From Acanthochlamys bracteata (Eukaryota > Streptophyta > Magnoliopsida > Pandanales > Velloziaceae): a DNA stretch of 64,000 nucleotides. Below, one piece after another: positions 12,682-23,800 of this stretch. Position 1 is the stretch's first letter. Every line of letters starts with the position of its first letter. The notes beneath the pieces are model-generated. The model was not told the DNA's origin. It searched no databases and saw only the letters and a program-made list of their open reading frames with translations. The translations under genes were made by a program, and so were the position numbers. The stretch spans positions 4,371,489-4,435,488 of the forward strand of contig CM034144.1 in NCBI GenBank assembly GCA_019914995.1. Reading direction: 5' to 3'.

Positions 12682-13139
12682 TGTTATGGTACGAGATCGC
12701 TTGGAAGTCGATCTCATAAGAATCAAAGTGCAAAAGCAAGAAAAAATAGAAATAAAAGATAAAATTAAGAAACTTTTTCTCCCCTACAATTGATGCCTTG
12801 CATCCTTATTTATAGCTTGAGACTTCTCCAAGCTGATTAGAACTATTACTATTAGAGTTCCACTCAACATCTAACTCCTAATACTCCATCCTTATTTATA
12901 GCTTGGGACTTCTCCAAGCCGATTAGAACTCTTGCTACTAGAGTTCCACTCAACATCTAATTCCTAATACTACGTTCTTATTCAAACTCTTACTGCTGGA
13001 CTCTTAAAGAAACATAATTCTTGCATAGGACTCCCTATCAGCTAACTATGTCTTTTATTCATGATCTGTTTCTTTGCAGGCAATACATTTGCTTATGTGT
13101 GTACTCTTACGGCTGCTCCTTCTAAGTGTGTTCCTGACA
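12682..13139 (-). repeat. Gypsy 5' LTR with 86-bp internal duplication
   Basis: 458-bp partner of the LTR at 7443-7899, with the same 86-bp duplication (starts at 12,801 and 12,887). The duplication therefore predates this insertion. Confidence 0.9.
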
Positions 13140-13380
13140 TAGTGCTGGTCCATACTACAATCAATAGCGACTAACATATGCTTGGTCACTAATGTGTGGT
13201 TAATAGCGACCAATTTGACTTGGTCGTTGATCGTAATAGCAACCTTCTATTTTTGTCTCCATTGCTTTGAATAATAGTGACCAAGAACTGTATATGATCG
13301 CGATTAGTATCAGCGACCAGGTTTTGGCGACTGGTGGGTTCTAGTCGCTATTAGTACTTGCGACCAGTTTTTTGCAGTAG
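13140..13380 (+). mobile_element. CACTA element B subterminal repeats and 3' end
   Basis: Continues the block cut at 7442. Short repeats such as AATAGCGACC, TTGGTCACT, GCGACCAGGTTTTGGCGAC and AGTCGCTATTAG recur in both orientations. It ends TTGCGACCAGTTTTTTGCAG followed by TAG near 13,380, a terminus like that of element A at 3143. Confidence 0.7.
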
Positions 13381-14718
13381 CAATTTGTATTTTTGGTCCT
13401 CATTAATGCTTTTTGTTGTGTGAATGCTATAACTAAATAAGATAGAGTAGACCCACAAGCTCTAGCTTGTTAAATACATATTATCTTATAGTGTTATGGA
13501 ATATCAAAATAGAATGTGAAAGATGCCTTATTACCTTGGGAAGTCCTTCCTTGCAAAATCATAAGCACTATTTATGATTTCAGATGTAGCAGAAGATTTG
13601 CACATTCTTGAAAAGGCATAAGCAACATTTTTACCACATGAATAGGTTACTTGTGGCTAGGATACTTGTTCAGTAACAGAATGTAACAGAGTTTTAAATC
13701 CATACAACCAAACCTTACCAAAGTAACAAGAATTATCCATCACGTTACCATGCCAATCTCCTTAAGACTAACAAGGCCTTTCAAGATAAGAGACCATATT
13801 TAGTAAGGTTGTCATTTCGTTCAAGAGGCAGCTTACAGCATCATGGCTCTTCACATATTAGCAGAAAAAGCAAGTGAAACTTCTAGCAAAATCATAGCAC
13901 ACCTAATATATGAATCAATAGCAATTCCCTCTAAGGCATCTAACATAGACATCCATTCTTAAAGAATGCACATACGGATATCATTTCTACATCCATTCTT
14001 TAAAAAATGCACACACAGATATCTATTTCTAAAGATAGGCACATAGTAATATAGGAATTTAACTATGAAGCAATACCTCTAGTCCAACATGACAGACTTT
14101 CAAGGAATACCAAAAAAGATAAAGGCTTAAAGCACACGTCACCTTCTGTAATGCCCTTCGGGTGCACACAAATTTAGCTTCTAATACTATTAATGTGCTA
14201 CAGTTGTAAAATATAGAGTACCCAAATTTCTATAATGCCCTTTGTATGCACATTGAAAGCTTCTAATACATTTAGCTTCTAATATTCTTAGTCTACTACA
14301 GTTTTAAACATATAGTACATAATGCGTCCCAAGAAACAGGTTAATAAAGCAAAACCTAATTGCAAAAAAGTAAAGATTATAGATGTGGATAATAGCCATC
14401 TCTAAGCATATCAATAACTTATCCATGCAAAATAGATAACAAATATGAAACATACTGACTTCATTATTGGTGATGTGCAGAAGAAATTTATCCTCAAATT
14501 CTATACAGAGCTCCACCACGATGAGCCTGATTTCTTCAGCACTCTATACAAAGATTCTACAAGCCTTAGCAATTTATCATCAACCATCTAAGACTTCCCA
14601 TCCAACCTGTGAGGTTCCAAAGTAGCTATAGCTAATTCGGATTCTTAAACATGTAGCACATGCAAGGGCAAGCCTCTACAGAAACCTCCAAGTCCTCCTT
14701 ATAGCATTCCCATTAAAG
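13381..14718. other. non-coding AT-rich stretch with two short local duplications
   Basis: No gene recognised. ACATCCATTCTT-type phrases repeat near 13,950-14,030. A ~90-bp duplicated segment (TAATGCCCTT...GCTTCTAATA...) lies near 14,150-14,310. Nothing else is supported. Confidence 0.4.
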
Positions 14719-15986
14719 TTACCAAAATTCTGATTTAAGTCTTAAAATTCTAAGATTTTACGATTTTACATCAGCAAAATAATCATTGTTGTTAAAATTC
14801 CGATGTAAATCTTAAAATCTTACGATATTACGATCTTACTTCACCAAAACGATCTCATTTAGCCTAGGATCACACCAGGATCGCGATCTTAATCGTGAAA
14901 TTGGTAAGACCACGATCCTATATACGATTTACATTTTTTTTTTTGAAGGGTTATTTTGTAAGTAAGCAACGATGAGGGATTTTTTTGAAAAAAGGCATAC
15001 ATGATACATAACTTAAGCGCTCGCCCGAACGCTTTAGAAATCCCTAAATCCCTAATTTTCTTCGTCTTCCTCTTCGGTCAACACCGCGTCTCGTCTCAAA
15101 TCAATACCGATCGCCGGAATTCTTCTTCAATTCAAGCTCTGATTCAATTTTTTGTGAAGTTCGAAGAGCTTTGCTGAGGTACGTTCCAAATCTCGCTCTC
15201 TCTCTCTCTATCACAGTCTCTTTCTCCCTCCTGTTGATAGATTTTTTTCTCTGCTCTGTTTTGATTTTTTGTTTTCTCTGTTGATAGATTAGAGAATGGA
15301 GATGAATTGTTTGAAAAATTGCTTTGTTGAAGTGTTGATTGTTATTTTTCTGTTTGTTGATTGAAGTGAATTGATTGAATAAAATTTCTCTATTGATTTT
15401 TATTTCTCTATTGATTGATTGAGGAAGAATTGTTTGAAAATAAGTTTCTCTATTAATTTTCATTTCTCTGTTGATTGTTCGATAAGAAAAATTGCTTTCG
15501 ATGAGAAGATGAGAAAAAAATTGCTTCGACTGAAAGACGAAGATTAGATTGGCTACTGGGTAGAACATTAGGAGTAGGAAAAAATTGTTATTAATTGTTA
15601 GTTGTTATAACTTACGATTTAGGACAGTAGCTAGCATTTTACTTATTTTTTTCTAGTCATAGTAACCAGTAGATTGGGTAGGAGTCGTAGGATAGTGCCA
15701 GTAGGGAAAATAGCTTGGTTGAGAAGATGAGAGTTGGACTGGGTACTTGGGTAGGACAGTAGACGGTTGAAAAAAATTATTTGAATAAATTACTATTATG
15801 ACTTATGAATTATAACTTTCGACAGTAGCCAGCATTGTTTTTACTTATTTTTCTTCGACTTTTTTTGTCAAGTCTTACTTAATTAAGAGTTATGATTTAT
15901 GTAGTTATGTTCAGTATGTCAATATATATACCAACATTGATTTGGTTTTAATTTGTTAGTTACTGTTTGTTAAAACATACGCCAAG

Positions 15987-18784
15987 ATGTCTGCATCTGG
16001 TTCTGGGAAAGATAAGAAAAAAAATACTTCTGGAACTAGGTCTGATGTGGGTTGGGAGCATGCTATAGATGTAGATAATAATCTTAGAAAAGTGAAGTGC
16101 AAGTATTGTCAAAAGGTTTTTAGTGGCGGTATTTTTCGTTTCAAATATCGCATAGCTTATACACATAAGAATGTTGAACCATGTCAACATGTTCCTGAAG
16201 AAGTTAGACTAAAGTTTTGTGAGCTCCTAGTAATAATTCAAGAAGTTTCAGTTAAGAAGAAAAGAAAAATACTTGGTGAGGGGGATGACTCTGGAGATGA
16301 GAGAATACAACAATTTTCAAAACAAAAGGAAGTGAAGAATATGTTTGGGAAGAAGTCTCTTAGGTTAGGAAACACTCAGATAAGCATTAATCACTTGATA
16401 AAAATAGAGTTGAGGGAAGACTGTTGTCAACAAATAGCTTTTTTTTTTTACACAAGTGCAATTTCTTTTAATTGTGTAAAAGATCCCGAGTTTTTGAAAA
16501 TGCTTGAGTTAGTTGGTAGATATGGTTCTGGACTTAAGCCTCCTTATCATGAAATTAGGGAGACTTATTTGAAACAAAAAGTAGGTCGTGTAAGGTTTTG
16601 CTTGAGGACTACAAAGTAGAGTGGAGAAAATTTGGTTGTTCTATTATATTTGATGGTTGGACTGATAAAACAAGACGATCTATATGTAATTTCTTAGTGA
16701 ATAGTTCTATGGGAACAATTTTCTTATCGTCTGTTGATACTTCAGATAATTCTAAAACGGCTGATAGAGTTGTGAAGATGTTAGATGATATTATATAGAG
16801 GGTCGGAGAGGAAAATATTGTACAAGTCATTACTGATAATGCTGCAAACTACAAAGCAGTAGGAGAGAAGTTGATGGAGAAAAGATAAAAGCTATATTGG
16901 ACACCTTGTGCTGCCTATTGCATTAATCTTATTTTGGAGGATTTTGAGAAAAAGTTGAAAGTTCATAATGTGACAATTATGAAAGGAAGAAGGATTACAA
17001 CTTATATTTATGGAAGGACCCTACTTATTTCTATGTTGAGACATTTTACAAAGGGGAGAGATTTGATTAGACTTGGTGCAACTCGATTTGCGACTTCGTA
17101 ATTGACCTTAGGATGTCTCTATGAACATAAGGGTGTGTTAACGAGTATGTTCAGCTCTAATGCATGGAAATCAAGTAAATTTCCAACCAAACAAGATGGA
17201 AAGCAAATCCAACACACGATTTTGGATAGTGGATTTTGGCGATTCGTCCATACATGTTTTAAAGACGCTTATCTTCTTATTAAAATGCTGCGATTGGTTG
17301 ATTCAGATGAGAAACCAGCAATGGGTTTCATTTATAGGGAGATAGATCATGCAAAGGAGAAGATACGGTTAAATTTTTCTCATTTCAAGAAAAGGTAAAT
17401 ATTTTTATAAGTTTAACTTTTTTACTATTGAAGTGTTCAACTTAAATATTTCATCATTGTTAATTTGTTATTGTTTGTTACTCATTTTCTTTGAGTTTTT
17501 TTATAGCTATGAGACAATGGAGAAAATTATTGATGAAAGATGGGAGTTTCAACTGCATAGGCCTTTGTATGCTGCAGCTTACTATTTAAACCCTCGGTAT
17601 CATTATTCTTCTGATATGAAGGATGATGCAGAGGTAAAAATTAGATTATATAATTGTTTAGAGAAAATGGATGCTTATGCAAATGAGAGAGAAAAGATAG
17701 ATTTGCAATTTGGGGCTTTTAAACATTCAAAAGGATTGTTTGGCATCAACTCCGCAATAACAGCAAGGGAAAAGAAAGATCCAGCTGATTAGTGAGATTT
17801 ATTTGGAGCTGCGTGTCCAGAGTTACAAAGGTTTGTTATTCGAATTATAAATTTGACTTGTAGTATTTCTGGTTGCGAACGCAATTGGAGTGCATTTGAA
17901 ATGGTAAGATACTTACATATTGTCTATTTCTATATATTTTATATATTAACTAACTTATAGGACTTTTTTTATTGTTTAGGTTCATACAAAAAGAAGAAAC
18001 TGTTTTGCATCAACAGAAGATGAATGACTTGGTATTCGTTATGTGTAATTTGAAACTATAAGAAAGAAACATGAGAAGTAAACTGTTTAGGTTCATACAA
18101 AAAGAAGAAACTGTTTTGCATCAACAGAAGATGAATGACTTGGTATTCTTTATATGTAATTTGAAACTAAAAGAAAAAAACATGAGAAGTATAAGTTCAA
18201 GTACCTTTGATGATCTTCCCTCTGACGATGATTGAATTGTTGAAGAAGAGCAAGAAGCTGATCACATTGCCCATGAATGGCTTAATGTTCTTGACAAAAC
18301 TTTAGGTAAATGTTATTCTGATTTTTTAATGTTTTAAGTAGTTGAATGTTATTATGCTATATGTTTTCTGTCCACTATCTAGAATGTTTACTGCCACTAT
18401 TCAGAAATATTTTCTGTCAACTGTATGTAATATGCTTATTACTTATGAATGCTATTCTGATTTCTGAAGCTTTTGAGGTAACTGAAATGCTTTTAGTTAT
18501 TGTACTCACTGTTTAACTTAATATGCAATATATTTCTGTAGGCTGTAATGAAAATGAGAAAATAATTGCTATTGAAGAAATTGAGAGTCATGGGAGTAAA
18601 TCTAATAGTGATGTGGAGATTCATAATTTTTGTGAAGATGTTGCCACTGGATAATGTTGAATTAGATAACATTAGTTCTTATGGTGGAAGTTTTAGTGGC
18701 GCTAGTGGAGATGAAGCTCACGATGAGGAAGAAGACATGGATGGAGATGAAAATGATTGTGAGTTGTTTGATGATATCTGTTGA
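15987..18784 (+). pseudogene. hAT transposase, BED-DUF659-dimerisation, disrupted
   Basis: The first coding exon (15,987-16,619) begins MSASGSGKDKKK. It has a BED-type finger (KCKYCQKVFSGGIFRFKYRI, then H and C) at residues ~35-65, in which the usual histidine is partly lost. DUF659 follows in another frame (SIIFDGWTDK near 16,640; VITDNAANYKAVG near 16,830). Later parts are WTPCAAYCINLILEDFEKKL near 16,900, an open stretch 17,102-17,394, an intron 17,395-17,506, a second open stretch to 17,792, and the dimerisation motif SISGCERNWSAFE near 17,865. The acidic tail lies at 18,200-18,784. Visible defects: a frame change near 16,600 and in-frame stops near 16,798, 16,888, 17,100 and 17,792. It encodes a cut-and-paste transposase acting in the nucleus on its own terminal repeats; this copy is not functional. 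Confidence 0.85.
17974..18195 (+). repeat. 111-bp tandem duplication in hAT gene
   Basis: Two nearly identical units, 17,974-18,084 and 18,085-18,195, each start GTTTAGGTTCATACAAAAAG. The duplication begins inside the 3' splice acceptor of the last transposase intron (GTTTAG|GTTCAT), so each unit brings its own potential acceptor. 111 bp is 37 codons, so the length alone would preserve phase. Confidence 0.9.
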
Positions 18785-19608
18785 TAATTTCTATTAGGTT
18801 TGTATTTGAAATTTTTAAGTATTGTATGCTATTGTTATTGTACGCTTGTAGCATTGACCACTGAGTAATGACACTGTGTTGTAGGCTTGTAAATTGTAAA
18901 CTTGTAACCACACTATTTCTGCCTGTTTGTTCATGCAGACTTGCAGTATTGTTGACTTGTTATGAACTTATGAATTATGATAGTAGGTTTAGTAGCAAAA
19001 CAATGAATTAGTGATTATTCATGGTTGCAGTCTCGTTGTCTATATTTTCCACTTGAAGTGTGCTGAACTGTTGATGAATGAAGTGCTTCAGTTGTGATTA
19101 TTTATGGTTGTTTAACATCAAAAAATACATATAAATATATGATCTGGAACCAGCAAATGCCTCTGGTTTTGATGTAAATTTCAATTTTCAAATATTCAAT
19201 CATTTTAGTGCTGATTTTTGTTTTTAAATAACAATATGACAATATGTTACATTGTTACATAAGTATATGGTGACATGACAAAAATGAGAGGAACGAAGAA
19301 TGAAGAAAATGTAATATTTATAAAGTCCGAACAGGAACAACAAGCACTAAGCAAGTGCATATGGACAGCTCACAGCAAGCAAAAAACATTTACTTGATGT
19401 AATGAGAGCCACCTTGAGGACAGCACACAATAAGCTTCTATGTAAAAAAACAAGTTCACTAGTAAAAAAAATTTTAAAGATATTTAAAAAAATTATAAAA
19501 AAATTTACTAAGAAGTAAAATCTACGATCCTACTGAACTTCAGGCCAACGATCTTTCTTAAATTCCGATCCTGACAACATTGAAGACAATCCTATTTCAA
19601 GTAAGATC

Positions 19609-20827
19609 TGATAAGTATACAATTGCATACATTTCAATGTAATATTATTATAATATAAATGATATATTTATGATTATTGTGAGCTAAATTGAATTAATTG
19701 AGATTAATTATACGTATTGTGCCAAAATGTACATGCTGTGTAGTTAAAGAAGAAAAGAAATCAAACAAATATCGTTCACCCAATAAGAAGAAGATGGGCC
19801 TATGATAAGAAAGCCTACAATGAAAGAATTAAAGAAAAATGAAATAAGAAGAGGTAGAGCATGCACTACAAAAAAGGAAGAGAGTTTTTTTTCGTTGAGC
19901 TGTCGTCATAGGGAAACAGATCTAGAAACACGGGAGAAAGATTCAAGGAGATTATAAAGTTAAAATAGAGGTAGATCTGAACGGAATCGACACCGCCGCT
20001 GTAGATTAAAATTTATATTTGCTTTTCTTGTATCATGTTTTTTTTCCATACAATTTTATTGTGTGTAATATTAGCATGCGTAGCTAAATTCTCTATAATT
20101 GGAGCTAGGATGAAATCCTAATAAGTTTGATTTATTTCTTGAATATTATGAGATATATGGATTGTTGATTAGATTGGGAGTTGTTAATTTTTGTTTGAAA
20201 AATGTTTATATGTTAAATTTGTATGCATGGTCAACATTAGATCTGATATTTATATTATTTTATTAATTGTATTCACGAGGACCAATCGGAACATAGTTTA
20301 TGAATCACAGAATTAATAATTGTAATTAGTATTTACTGGATCAAAGTAAATGTAATTATATGATTTATAATTTCGTATTTACACAATGCATCTTTAGTAA
20401 TTTATAAATAAGGAGTTAGAATATCACCAAAGATAGATGATTTTATACTGGACTAAAGTTAAAATCATAGTTAGAAATTGTATCTAAGAATTGTACCAAA
20501 ATGTTAAGTACGAAATCTTCACAATCATCATAATCTATTCTCATATTTATTTACGGAATAAATTAAATTCATTAGTGGTGAATTCCAAAAACTCCAATTA
20601 TTTGCATGTTTATTTTCTCGGTCGGTATTTTACTTTTACTTTTACCTTTCGTACACTTTTTAGAATTCACAAAAAATACAGCATTTGATAGTTTGGTTGA
20701 ATTGAGTTAGCAACATTCTCTATGGAACAAATTCATTTTCTGCTATACGTTAGACGGCAACTGTGCACTTGTGGGATAGAGTAGGATAGAATTACTATGT
20801 TTTTCTTAGTTGGTTTTGTCTACATCA
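19609..20827 (+). repeat. Athila-like 5' LTR
   Basis: TG...CA, 1219 bp. It pairs with 27,271-28,466, sharing the TGATAAGTATACAATTGCAT start, the CAATAAGAAGATGGGCCTATGATAAGAAA segment (common in parts) and the TATGTTTTTCTTAG segment near the end. Confidence 0.85.
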
Positions 20828-23800
20828 AATTTTTACCGCCGTTGCTGGGGATTATTTCCTTTGATGTGATTCAATCTCGCTTTTTTTAATTTAGGTCATT
20901 TGACGTTTTGTATTTGTTTGCATCTAGCTTAGAGTATATTAGTTTCATTTTTATTTTGTAGTTGCATCATTGCATGACCACTCGCTCTCATAGTTAATCT
21001 TCACTTGAATTTGATCCTGAGCTTGAGAGAGAGGTTAGGAGAATTAGACGTGAGCGTAGAAATCATTTGAATATTAGAATTTAAAAGATCTTGACATTTC
21101 CACAATTTTGGTATCTCCATCTAGTATAATTCTTCCTGATGCTGTTAGAAATTATGAGTTGAAAACTATTCAATTTAATATGATACCTTTTTTTCATGAA
21201 TTGAACAATGAGGATCATTTAGCTCATATTTGAGAAATTTTCAATATGATTTCTAACATGCCTTTGACAGATGGGGTTACTGAGGAATACCTTCAAATAA
21301 AAAACTTTCCATACACTGTAAAGGATAGAGCAAAGGTATGGTTGCAATCTCTTAGACCTGGTTCACTCACTACTTGGACTGAAATTCAAAACAGATTTTT
21401 AGAGAAATTCTTTTCAACTCAGAAAACTGATGCATTAAGAGATAAAATCATGCAATTTACTCAACAATCTAATGAGTCATTTTCTGAGGCGTGGGAACGA
21501 TTTAATAACTTGTTAATTCAATGCCCTCACCACGTTTGCGTATTTTAGTTTTGATGCGTATATTTTATAAGGCACTAATCGTTTCTAGTAAAGCTACAGT
21601 GAACAATTATGCAGATGGATCTATTCGAAATAAGACACCAGTTGAATGTCAAAAGCTATTCGAAAACCTAGCTCTTGAGACGCAACATATAGATACACGA
21701 GGAAGAATAGCTAGAATTTATGAGGTGAGTGGTACTAACGAATATGCTTCCAAAGCGCAGGTGTATGCTATTACTAACAAACTATATGCTTTGTTGGTTA
21801 TGAACGAAAAACTTCCAACACAAAGTATGTGGCATTTGTGATTTATCTGGTCATTCTATTGTACATTGTCCACAAGGAGGAGATTAACCTGAATTTGTAT
21901 AAGAATAAGCAAATATGGTAAATTCTTACAACCGACATCCTACATATGATCCATATTCAAACACATATAATCATGGATGAAGGAATCACTCCAACTTCTC
22001 ATGGAGCAACTAGCAACAGCAACTTCCACCTCAACCAAAATCATCGACTTCATTGGAGGATCTGGTAAGATAGTTAGCAATTGGTCAGCAAAAACTTAAA
22101 GCTCAGATATGTCAAATTGCTCAGATATGTCAACCCAACATCAATCCACGAAATAATGAACAAAAAAAGCCATTCAATTAAGTTTAGGTAAGCTTATTAA
22201 TAATGATAACAAATTTGATATTTTTAATAAAATTATAGTTGCAGGTGATGACAAACAGGAGCCAGTCAGATCTGAATTAAGAGAAAAAATTCCGTAGTCA
22301 TCGCCATATGAGAGTGATCAACACCATAAAAAGGAATCTACCCATCGTCCTTCTGGACTATACAAGGCGGCTGATCGTTATACACCTCCTATCCCATTTT
22401 CAGGCCGTCTAAATCAAAATAAATAGGATAAGTAATTTCAACAAATAAATATGTTAAGCAAAGTGCATACTAACCTTCATTCTTTCTTGATGTGATTGAA
22501 TAGATTCCAGCATATGAAAAATTCATCAAAAATCTGAAGGCTTACAAACTCAAATTTGTACCAAACGAAAGAGTCAGGTTGAACAAGAATGTAAGTGCAG
22601 TGTTGAAAAGCGAGCTTCCACCCAAGCTTGATTATCCAAGTATTTTTTATATTCCTATCACTATTGGTGGTAGAGACTTGGACGTGCTATGTTGGACCTA
22701 GGGGCAAGCATCAACTTGATGCCTTTTTTTATTTACAAAAGTTGGATTTGGAAGGAATAAAGAAAACTTCAGCGCGCCTCGAACTTTCTGATCATTGCAT
22801 ACGGCATTCCACAAGTATTATAGAGGATGGTTTAGTTCAAGTTGACAAATTAATTCTTCTTGCAGATTTTATTGTTTTAGCATGGAGGAAAACTTAAGGA
22901 GTGATCGTGAGATCCCTATTCTTCATTGTCGTCTATTTATAGCTACTGCAGACACATGTATCAACATAAAAAAAGGCACCATTACAATGACGTTATTGGG
23001 TGAAACCGTTAAACTCAAAGTGTACGATGCTTTAAAATATCATTCTATTTCTTCAGATTTGTGCTTTCTATTTATTTATTAGATCCACTAATCAATTCTG
23101 TAATTTTGTAGGAAAATTGCAAGGATGATTTGAAAGCGATATTAATTTTAAATTTAGGAGAGAGTGATGATTCCAATGATATACTTGCTGCCCTAGATAT
23201 GTTAAAACCAATTTAGCCTATTTATAGAGCCTCATTTGAATATTTAGAGATGAACAAGACAAGGATAGAGCCATCTGCTGTAATTCTTTCTAAGTTTGAA
23301 CTCAAACCATTACCTGTACATCTAAAATATGCATTCTTAGATTATAATGATACCCTCCCAATTATTATATTTTCAAATTTTACAGTATGCGAAGAAGAGA
23401 GTTTAGTTAGTATCCTAAGAGAACATAGGATAACAATAGGTTGGACAGTAGCTGATATAAAAGGTATTAATCCTGTGATGTGTATGCATAGAATTTTAAT
23501 GAAAAATAGCCAAGCCTACACGTGAAAGTCGAAGGAGTTTAAATCCTAATATGAAAGAGGTTGTTAGAGCTGAAATTTTAAAACTGCTTGATGTAGAAGT
23601 AATCTATCCAATCTCTTATAGTAGATAAGTTAGTCCTGTACAAATAGTACCTAAGAAATCTGGGGTAACAGTAATTAAAAATAAGAATAATGAATTGCTC
23701 CCTATAAGAAAAACTACGGAATGACGTATTTGTATTGATTATAAAATGTTGGAATTTTGCAATAAGAAAAGATCATTTTCCTTTACCTTTCATTGATCAA

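Larger units (their letters stand above)
7443..13139 (-). mobile_element. Ty3/Gypsy retrotransposon fossil, chromovirus-like, 5.7 kb
   Basis: LTRs are 7443-7899 (3') and 12,682-13,139 (5'), both TG...CA. The 5-bp target duplication TAGTG is at 7438-7442 and 13,140-13,144. On the minus strand the primer site TGGTACCAGAGC (initiator tRNA-Met type) adjoins the 5' LTR and a polypurine tract adjoins the 3' LTR. Domains in order: gag (about 11,300-11,990), zinc knuckle (about 11,280-11,310), aspartic protease, reverse transcriptase (around 10,240-10,500 and 9744-10,028), RNase H (around 9400-9700), integrase (around 8550-9100) and a GPY/F-type integrase tail (8000-8300). It is broken, with about four or five breaks. 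The LTRs differ at about 18 sites by eye (~4%), suggesting an insertion roughly 1-2 million years ago at commonly used plant rates. The short LTRs and total length suit a Reina-like chromovirus, but the clade is inference. Confidence 0.9.
14719..19573 (+). mobile_element. degenerate hAT-superfamily DNA transposon
   Basis: A BED-finger, DUF659 and hAT-dimerisation transposase lies in order on the plus strand. A candidate right terminus ends CTTAAATTCCGATCCTG at 19,573. Its complement CAGGATCGGAATTTAAG resembles CAGGATCGCGATCTTAATCG starting at 14,876; ACGATCCTA occurs inside both ends. The 157 bp before 14,876 is rich in ATCTTACGAT-type repeats and may also belong to the element. Flanking octamers (GATCACAC, ACAACATT) do not match, so the exact ends are unproven. 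A non-coding first exon (about 15,030-15,179) ends at a good donor GAG|GTACGT. The Athila-like LTR starts 35 bp after the right end. Confidence 0.7.
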
